Source: Undaria pinnatifida (Eukaryota; Sar; Phaeophyceae; Laminariales; Alariaceae). Taken from it: a DNA stretch of 64,000 bases. Of the stretch, positions 57,424 through 64,000 are shown one piece after another. Numbering within the stretch: position 1 is the first letter of the stretch; each line of letters opens with the position of its first letter. A program made the translations under genes and the position numbers. The notes beneath the pieces were generated by a model. That model was not told the DNA's origin and ran no database searches. It was given only the letters and a program-made list of their open reading frames with translations. The stretch spans positions 5,172,000 through 5,235,999 of the forward strand of contig JABAKD010000029.1 in the NCBI GenBank assembly GCA_012845835.1, in the 5' to 3' direction.

Positions 57424-58830
57424 ATTTAGCGTTGTCAGAGCCCCACACCGGCAGGGTAAAATCATGGTAACTACATGGTTGTACCTATCGATATTGAACT
57501 ATTTTATGTTGCGAATAATGTACAATAACAAATTATGAAGATATAACACGTTGTATACCACACCTTAAGATTGTGTTGTAAATCACACCTAACATCAAAT
57601 CTGGGGTAGAAAAATAAACAATACCAGGCAAGTGATGTAAAGGGATGTATTCTTGCTAAAACCGTCAGATTTGTCCCCTTCAATGATTTATAGCATCCGC
57701 GCAAATATTGAAGTGTCCCGCCCGCCCCCGCCCCCCCCCCCTCCCGACCTATCTTGTTCAAACGCCCCACCTTGAATCAAAATCTGCCAAAGTAGTATGC
57801 AACACTACCAGCCTGCTGATATCACCTCATTATCTTTCTAGCCATCCATGCCATAGCTCCAATTCATTTCTGACCCCCCCCCCCCCCACCTCCGCCCCCT
57901 TTCATTATTTATTTTTTTTCCCCCCGTTCACTCCTGTTCAAACGCCCCGCCTGAAACCGAAATCGGCCAGAGTACGCAATTGATATCACGTCATTAGCAT
58001 TCTAGCCATCCATGACGTAGCATTAACCCGCCCCCCCCCCCCCCTCCCAACGCCCCCCCCCCCCAAAGCCCCCTCCCCCCAACCCCCCCCCCATCGCCCT
58101 CTCCTTCTCCACCACCTGCACAATCGCCTAGACCTACACCACGCGTATAGCAAGCCGTTACATATATGCGACCTAAACATGTTAAAAACTCGTTCTCCGG
58201 GGCGACTCCCAACTCCCTTTCCTCCTCCTCCCCTTCCATTTTTCCCCGCTCCCTCTTGCTCAAACGCCCCACCTAACATCAAAAACTGCCAAAGTAGTAA
58301 ACACTTCCACGCAGTTGATATCACCTCATGATCTATTTATCACCATCCATACCGCGGATCCAACTCACCCCCCCCCCCAACGCCCCCTCCTTCCCCATTA
58401 TCCGCACCACCGCCTAGACCTAACACCACACGTATAGCAAACCCCTACATCGATGCGACCTAAAGCTGTTATAAACCCTTATGCCTCAACCCCCCACCCA
58501 CACCCACCCACCCACCCATCCACCCACCCCAACACTCCGCTCTCTCCACACTGGTTATGCGAGATACAGGATACACTTGATAAACTGACGCATTTCCTTC
58601 CACAGCTGTCATGTTTTGTCCCCCTCAGAAACGGGTTTTATAGATTCCGGGCACAGACTGACTAACATCACCCTGTTGACCCTGACAGCTACACTTTAGT
58701 TCCAAGGGGAGTCGCCGACTTATATCCTTAATGAGGACACACAACTCGTAATACGCGCGATCAGAGCATCACACACAGCTTGCAAAATATGAGCTTCGAC
58801 AAAATTTTCGATCTCCAAGCTGGAGTATGA
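57424..58830 (+). repeat. Family A modular repeat, longest copy
   Basis: Left end TTTAGCGTTGTCAGAG as in the copy at 1.85 kb. Modules with GTCAGATTTGTCCCCTTCAA, GCCCCACCTTGAATCAA, GCCATCCATGCCATAGCTCC and GTAGCATTAACCCG follow, separated by C tracts (57725-57740, 57878-57892, 58030-58090, 58370-58380, 58490-58530). The conserved right end is at 58590-58830. At about 1.4 kb it is the most complete copy. The ORFs here are proline- or glycine-rich artefacts of the C tracts. Confidence 0.85.
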
Positions 58831-59539
58831 TGTGGTCTTGCATAGTTTGTGCAGATGCATGATCGCGTAATCACCGTCCATCCTGAGCCTCAGCAAGCAA
58901 AGCCCCACATAATCACATAAATCTTATCGACGAAAAAAAAATCAATTTAATATATACATATATTTATTTTGGAATTTTGTCGCGAAATACGGAGGCGTTC
59001 TGTCTCTTTTTTGGAAATTTAACAGAACCCGAATAAACATTTGGCTACAGTTACCAACCAAAACCGACATCTGGGCTACGTTTCACGATTTTCATGGCTG
59101 GGGACAGAGGTCTTCCAGCATCGTTCATACGTAGCATAAGGCAGAGGGTGGGGAGGGGTAGGAGACTACAGCAGTAGTTTTAATTAGAATGGAACGGACT
59201 GTCGTACATACATCCCGCTTGTTGATCCTCGAACTGAATGCTTTATCTTACTTTATTCTCGGTGATATCGAAATCCCCGTTTCATTGGTCGATGCGTCGG
59301 TGGGTCTCAAAAGGGTTAACAGCAGTGCCATCAAGCACTGATACAGTCGGCCGTGTGTCGGCACTAACATTCTTGTTTTGTTATGCTTTCGCGTGTTCTC
59401 TCACCCAGCAACGCGTAGCTCGACAACCGGAGGTATCGAGGTGAAACTTCGATTGGCGATAGGCCCGCGAAAATGCTTGCTGGGGTTTCGGCCTCGATGT
59501 CGCGGCGAGTTGGCGTTGCGAACAACACGGTGTTCCCTT
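58831..59539. other. No gene seen
   Basis: AT-rich near 58930-58970. Short frames only, no recognised domain. Confidence 0.45.
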
Positions 59540-61240
59540 CCCCCCCTCCCTCTCCTTTTGGTCTCGGTTGCAGCTTGGGTTTGATAAAGGGCGGGCGGTA
59601 TTTGGCTTCTTGAAACCGTCAGCCGCCACGCACAGCTGCCCCCATGCTACCCCATAGTTTGGGTTGCTTTTACAGATCGTAGCGTGGTAAAGTGCAGGGT
59701 TTGGTTCGAGTTCGATATACAAAAATTGCAATGGTTTGGCACCCACCCCTCCCACGCTCCCCCTCCCTTTGTTTGTATTTGGAGTTTATACTCTCCTTGT
59801 AGAGAGTAGATTTTTGTTGTCGACTTATACATAGGGCGCCACGCATAATAGCTAGCTGCCCCCCCCCCCCCCCCCCTCCTTTTTTTTTCGACCGAGGCTA
59901 CGGTAGGGGGGGTACCCCCATTTTCACTGGTGTGTTTAAGCCACTCGCACGAGTGGCTCTGTACCCCACGGATGAAGATGGTTTAAGCACTTGTTTCGGC
60001 GCAGCTTAGATCACCTTTGCATTGCGAATTATTTCGCCAATGTAAAACGTGAAGAATACGTGAATTCGCATAGGAACAAAGGGGTTACTCGCGCGAGTGA
60101 CCCCTGGCCACTGAAATAAAAGGCGCAAAAGCGGACCCCCCTACCGTAGTCTGGGCCGCTTGCAGCGTGCGTTGAACAGAGTGCACAGCCTGTATTTCTT
60201 GTTCTGCATCGGAAAAGTACGTCGGTTTGGCCACCCCCTCGCGCATCATTGGTTTGTTTTTCTTTCAGTTGGATAGAGTGCGCGACCAATGCTACGAAAG
60301 AGGTAGTGGCAGTTCTCTTCTGGAACGAATGGTTTCTGAATGGCGGGTCTCCTTAATCGAAAATCGTCGGAAAGGGACCATTTATTTTGTCATAGTGCTC
60401 GTCGTGTACCTGAGCTAGAAGGGATTTTTCATCCGGTACCAGAGTTTTACCTTTTTTTCGAGCTCCCGGTTTGAGGGGTAGACTAGTATTAAAAAAAAAA
60501 GTGGTGCACCTCTATCGTGTAGCACGCGTCTTAAAAGTGGGATGTATTTTCTGCTCTACGACGAGAAAGGACCGAGGTTTGGCGACGCCCTCGCATATAG
60601 TATATATATGTTCAATTGCAGCTTGAACTTGATTATTATAGGGTGCAGATTGTGGGTCCAATTACACGGCTAGAAAGTACTGCGTGATAATGACCCCCCC
60701 GCCGTTTTTTGTTTGCACTCGCAGATTGAGCTCGACCGAGCACGGGGTTTAGTTTGTTATATACGTTCAGAAGTAGGCACGGCGGTTTGTCTCCCCGGTC
60801 CGCTTTGTTTTTAAGCAGCTTGAGCCTGACCGAGTACAGGGTATAGTTCTTTTTATTGGAAGGGGACGCTGCCCATAGCTGTCGCGTTGCCCTCTTCTTG
60901 TTTGCCTTACAGTTTGGGCTTGGTGAAGTACAATGCGTAATGATATTACGCAAACAGAGGACGTGGCGCCTACCCCCCACCTCCCCTCACTTCTCTGTTT
61001 TCCTTGCTCATAGTTTGATGTTGATAGAGTGCGGGGGGTAATATATGTTTTCACAACCAAAGGACGACGCGCGTCTTCAGACCCCCTCCCCGCGTAGTTT
61101 CGTGTTGGCCTCCGTTTTCAAGAAGTGTAGAGGGTTCACGCGGCTTTGCCCCTAAAATGCTGTTTCTCGTCAGGCGTTTGTTGCTTGCAGTTTGGTATTA
61201 TTGATTGGGTGTATCCGTGGTTGTTTTAAAGCGTGACGGC
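59540..61240 (+). repeat. Degenerate tandem array, unit about 90-105 bp
   Basis: The core TTGCAGYTTGRGCTTGATNG followed by AGTRCGGGGTRTA recurs with spacings near 95 bp. Cores are at about 59567, 60254, 60618, 60722, 60817, 60909, 61008 and 61192, with a weak one near 61095. Several units also carry a short C tract 60-70 bp after the core (60696, 60975, 61080). The array is interrupted by the palindromic element at 59889-60155. No coding frame runs through it. Confidence 0.65.
59889..60155. mobile_element. Palindrome-rich TIR element (MITE-like), copy 2
   Basis: A perfect 14-bp inverted pair, CTACGGTAGGGGGG (59898-59911) and CCCCCCTACCGTAG (60136-60149), defines a unit of about 260 bp. Inside are a perfect palindrome CCACTCG-CA-CGAGTGG (59941-59956) and a 24-bp palindrome with one mismatch (60081-60104, centre ACTCGCGCGAGT). 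The left 140 bp align with the copy at 32137-32300. Non-coding. Confidence 0.7.
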
Positions 61241-62605
61241 GACAGTACCCAACTAACCTTGGCTTTTGCTCTACATGCAATGGCGTGCAATGGAGTGCAA
61301 TGGAGTTCAAGGCATTGACCAACTTTGTAGGATAGGTTTTGGTCCTTCTCTGTTATTACTCTCCTTTTCCCAACCGTTTGTTGTTGCTGGCGGTTCTTAT
61401 AGGGAGCAGGGTGTGCAGTTGACTGAAAATCGGGAATACCATTATCCCCCCCCTCACGTATTGCCAAACTTGCCAATCCCAGAACATACATGCCAGATGA
61501 GCTGCCCCCTCCCCCGATAGAGGGAAGTTATGCTCACGGTGTTTGGTATTTGCGACCATGGGGCATGCAGGTGTGGCCCATGAGGCATGAAGGGTTGAAT
61601 ACCAGAGCTGAAATAATAGCCGACGGGTGTTATCCGTGCTGATATGGTGAGGCATACACTTCCAGCCTTTTAGCGCAGAAGCAAATTACGATGGGCGTGG
61701 GGAGGCCCTGATTGTGTGGCGTTTCACTGCAACAACGGCAATGGACCAAACACCAATGGATTTACGTAGGCGCTAATGCTCCATGAGAGAGGGCTCCTCT
61801 TCATTAGTGACAAGAATAACGCTGCAGTTTGTTTTTTGCAGGTTGACAATCCACATTTCGTCCATTTTTTTATGACAACATTTTTCTGCAAAAGAGTTGC
61901 CCTGATGATGCTCGCTCACCCTACCCTTTATCATGATGAGGAGCTGGTCTTCCGGCCCGGGTTTTCATGAGGAGAACCCAGGCAATTCCGCACGCCCTTG
62001 GGAAGCCGAGGTCCTGCTCCCGCAAGGTTGTGCGAATCAAATAAAAAAATAACCATCGGAACACGTCAGCCGTTTGAGCTAGATTAATTTAGGGTCGATA
62101 CTCATGTTTTCAAGCTGCGCGATACACCGGCCGCTCGTTTCACAGATGCGCCATCATTCGAGTCCATATTGATATGGATCCTATCTATGACATATTAATA
62201 TTGATCCTATCTGTGACGGGTGCTGTGAGGGTGAAAATCAAGAAAATGTTACCTCACAGAAAGTGATCAATATTATGAATAGTAGCTGCTGTATGTACGT
62301 GCTTTTGTCCAAGGCAGTACCGGGTACGTACGTTTGTTTGGATTCGTCGGCGTCAACAACAACATTTTGAACACATACAGCAGGAGTTCTTATCAGTAAG
62401 TAGAAAAAAAACCTTATGGGTATCATAGTAACGACGGAGGTGGTGCTAACAAAATGATGGTAGTTGCTCGTATCACATGAGTATAATATCCCAAGATGTA
62501 AAGCAAGTTATCGTGATTCGTCAAAGTTTTAAAAACAACATGCATTAAACAATGCAACAACAGTAATAAAACCTCGTCAACAGTAATAATAATACTACTC
62601 GATAT
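61241..62605. other. No gene; short direct repeats
   Basis: A 31-bp near repeat containing GATCCTATCTRTGAC lies at 62172-62218. AACAGTAATAA repeats lie at 62557-62590. TGCAATGG repeats are near 61280-61305. No recognised coding frame. Confidence 0.45.
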
Positions 62606-63205
62606 TATAAAAATTAAAATACACTCCAGCTGGGAGATCTAGGATTTTGTCGAAACTCATCTTTGCAAGCTGTGTGTCATACTCCGATCACGCGTATTAC
62701 GGGTTGTGTGTCCTAGTTAAGGATGTAGGTCGGCGTCTCCTCTTGCAACTACGGTGTAGCTATCAGGGTCAACAGCGTGATGTTAGTCTGTCTGTGCGCG
62801 GAAGCTATAAAACCCGTTTCTGAGGGGGGCAATATCTGACAGCTGTCGAAGGAAATACATAAGTTTGTTAGGTGAACCCTGTAAGTCGAACAACCGGTGA
62901 CGGGAGAGCGGAGTTTTGAAGGACGTGGGGTCTGGTTTTGATCAAAAGGGGGCGGAGTGGGGGAAGGTGGGGGGGGACGGGCGGGGCAGGCCAACTAGTG
63001 CGTGGAAGCTGTAAACCCTTCTTGTGGGGGGTGGGCGGGGTAAGGTGGAGCGGGGGGTGGGAGAGGGCTATAGGTTGCATATATGCAGGGGTTTGCTATA
63101 CGCGTGGTGCTGGGTCTAGGCGATGATGCAGGTGGTGGGAAAGGAGGGGGCGTTCGGGGCGCGGGGGCGTGGGAATTGCAGGAGCGGCATGGACGGCTCT
63201 TTAAT
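62606..63205 (-). repeat. Family A modular repeat, truncated copy
   Basis: Conserved right end reversed at 62606-62930 (TTAAAATACACTCCAGCTGG, then GTGTCATACTCCGATCACGC). G-tract modules and the GTTTGCTATACGCGTGGTGC module at 63090 follow, ending near CGGCATGGACGGCTC (63187-63201). Confidence 0.85.
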
Positions 63206-64000
63206 TATACTCCTCTATATGGAACGATGAATGGTAGCTGCTATTTGACCTGGCTGAGTATTTCCCGCTGCTGACTTCGCTCATGATGTTCAGGTGCCTA
63301 CGCCAACGAGTGCTGCAAGTACCAGCTCAGGCGCACGGTAGAGACAAGCCGTGACCAGGAGCGACAGGACGCCATCATCCAAACAAAAAAAGAAAAAAGG
63401 TCTCATATATATATGCCCAAAAACGTGACAAACACCCGATCTTCGTAGTCAATGACAGAACGACATTGTCCCGAATACGTAACAAACAACCATGTAAAAA
63501 GAAGAGGGAAACTCCGTTCTTCGATAAGAACGGGCCTTCCTTCTAGAGAAATTGACAAGAAAATAAGAATGACGAAAGAAAAAATGCTCTGGGATCAATC
63601 AAGCAGGGATTGCGAAGGCGCTGGATGGCGGAAGTGGTGGTGTGATCGTTACCATCGCGATCACAATTAAAGACCAGAACCTGTCACAGGCTCATGGTCA
63701 CGAAATGGGCTCCAGTACCTGGAGTGGTAGCTTACCGCAGCAAATATGAAACAAAGATGCACTCTACTGAAGAAACTCGCATCCTATAGACTACAGGTAG
63801 AGAAACTCAAAAAACGGAAATTGTTGATGAATGGTAGACATACATGTGAATAGGGTGGACTGTGTTGGGTCGAATTGTTTTTTTTGTGTAGTACATACAA
63901 CTCAACCGACCCAAGTATCACACACAGTAGTAGTAGTGCCATGTATGGGCATCTGCAACTCGTTTTTGCCATAAGACCTTCTCAGACACCTTAGCGATGT
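63206..64000. other. No confident gene
   Basis: A plus frame after a possible acceptor near 63292 (GAYANECCKYQLRR and on) and the plus frame at 63452-63670 (72 codons, Lys/Arg-rich) look mildly coding but are unrecognised. They could belong to a gene extending out of the window. Confidence 0.3.

Noticed and set aside
1-64000. CRISPR arrays, bacterial operons, viral gene clusters
   Set aside because: The tandem repeats have no unique-spacer pattern, and the split gene, LTR elements and telomeric tracts show nuclear eukaryotic DNA.

Overview
The window is eukaryotic nuclear DNA and most likely comes from a brown alga or a close stramenopile relative. This rests on GT-AG introns of mostly 0.5-0.9 kb, a mid-range base composition, short TTAGGG-type interstitial telomeric tracts, and Ty1/copia gag and pol remnants of the type common in brown algal genomes. 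The species cannot be named from the sequence. Gene density is very low and most of the window is decayed repeat and transposon sequence. No operons, rRNA genes, CRISPR arrays or bacterial features are present.

Region 1-26 kb is a repeat graveyard. It holds many copies of a modular repeat (family A, with long G or C tracts between modules), a decayed copia element on the minus strand (5.7-7.3 kb), zinc-finger-like and hAT-like coding relics (8-9.3 and 13.1-13.7 kb), a decayed minus-strand coding region (10-11.2 kb), a (CAC)n array, a roughly 31-bp degenerate minisatellite (17.0-17.5 kb), three copies of a 0.5-kb dispersed repeat (family B) and a tRNA-like relic running into a telomeric tract (23.1 kb).

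Region 26-42 kb holds a nearly full-length but internally deleted copia element with both LTRs (26067-30999), a palindrome-rich TIR element, two 1.7-kb copies of a repeat (family C), a 0.2-kb tandem repeat, a DDE transposase pseudogene whose three catalytic residues can still be seen (36171-38787), and a repeat unit flanked by about 0.4-kb direct repeats (39.5-42.3 kb).

Region 42.5-55.3 kb is the one convincing host gene: a multi-exon major facilitator superfamily transporter on the minus strand. Eight exons can be joined with matching codon phase and GT-AG borders, giving 464 residues from TM2 to the C terminus. The first coding exon (N terminus and TM1) was not found. Its introns carry a 2.7-kb non-autonomous LTR element and a 1.2-kb TIR element with an antisense ORF.

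Region 55-64 kb has two more family A copies and a degenerate array with a unit of about 95 bp (59.5-61.2 kb), split by a second palindromic TIR element. I found no previously undescribed functional gene system. The most unusual material is the repeat biology: the modular G/C-tract family, two degenerate minisatellites, palindromic TIR elements and a tRNA-telomere junction.
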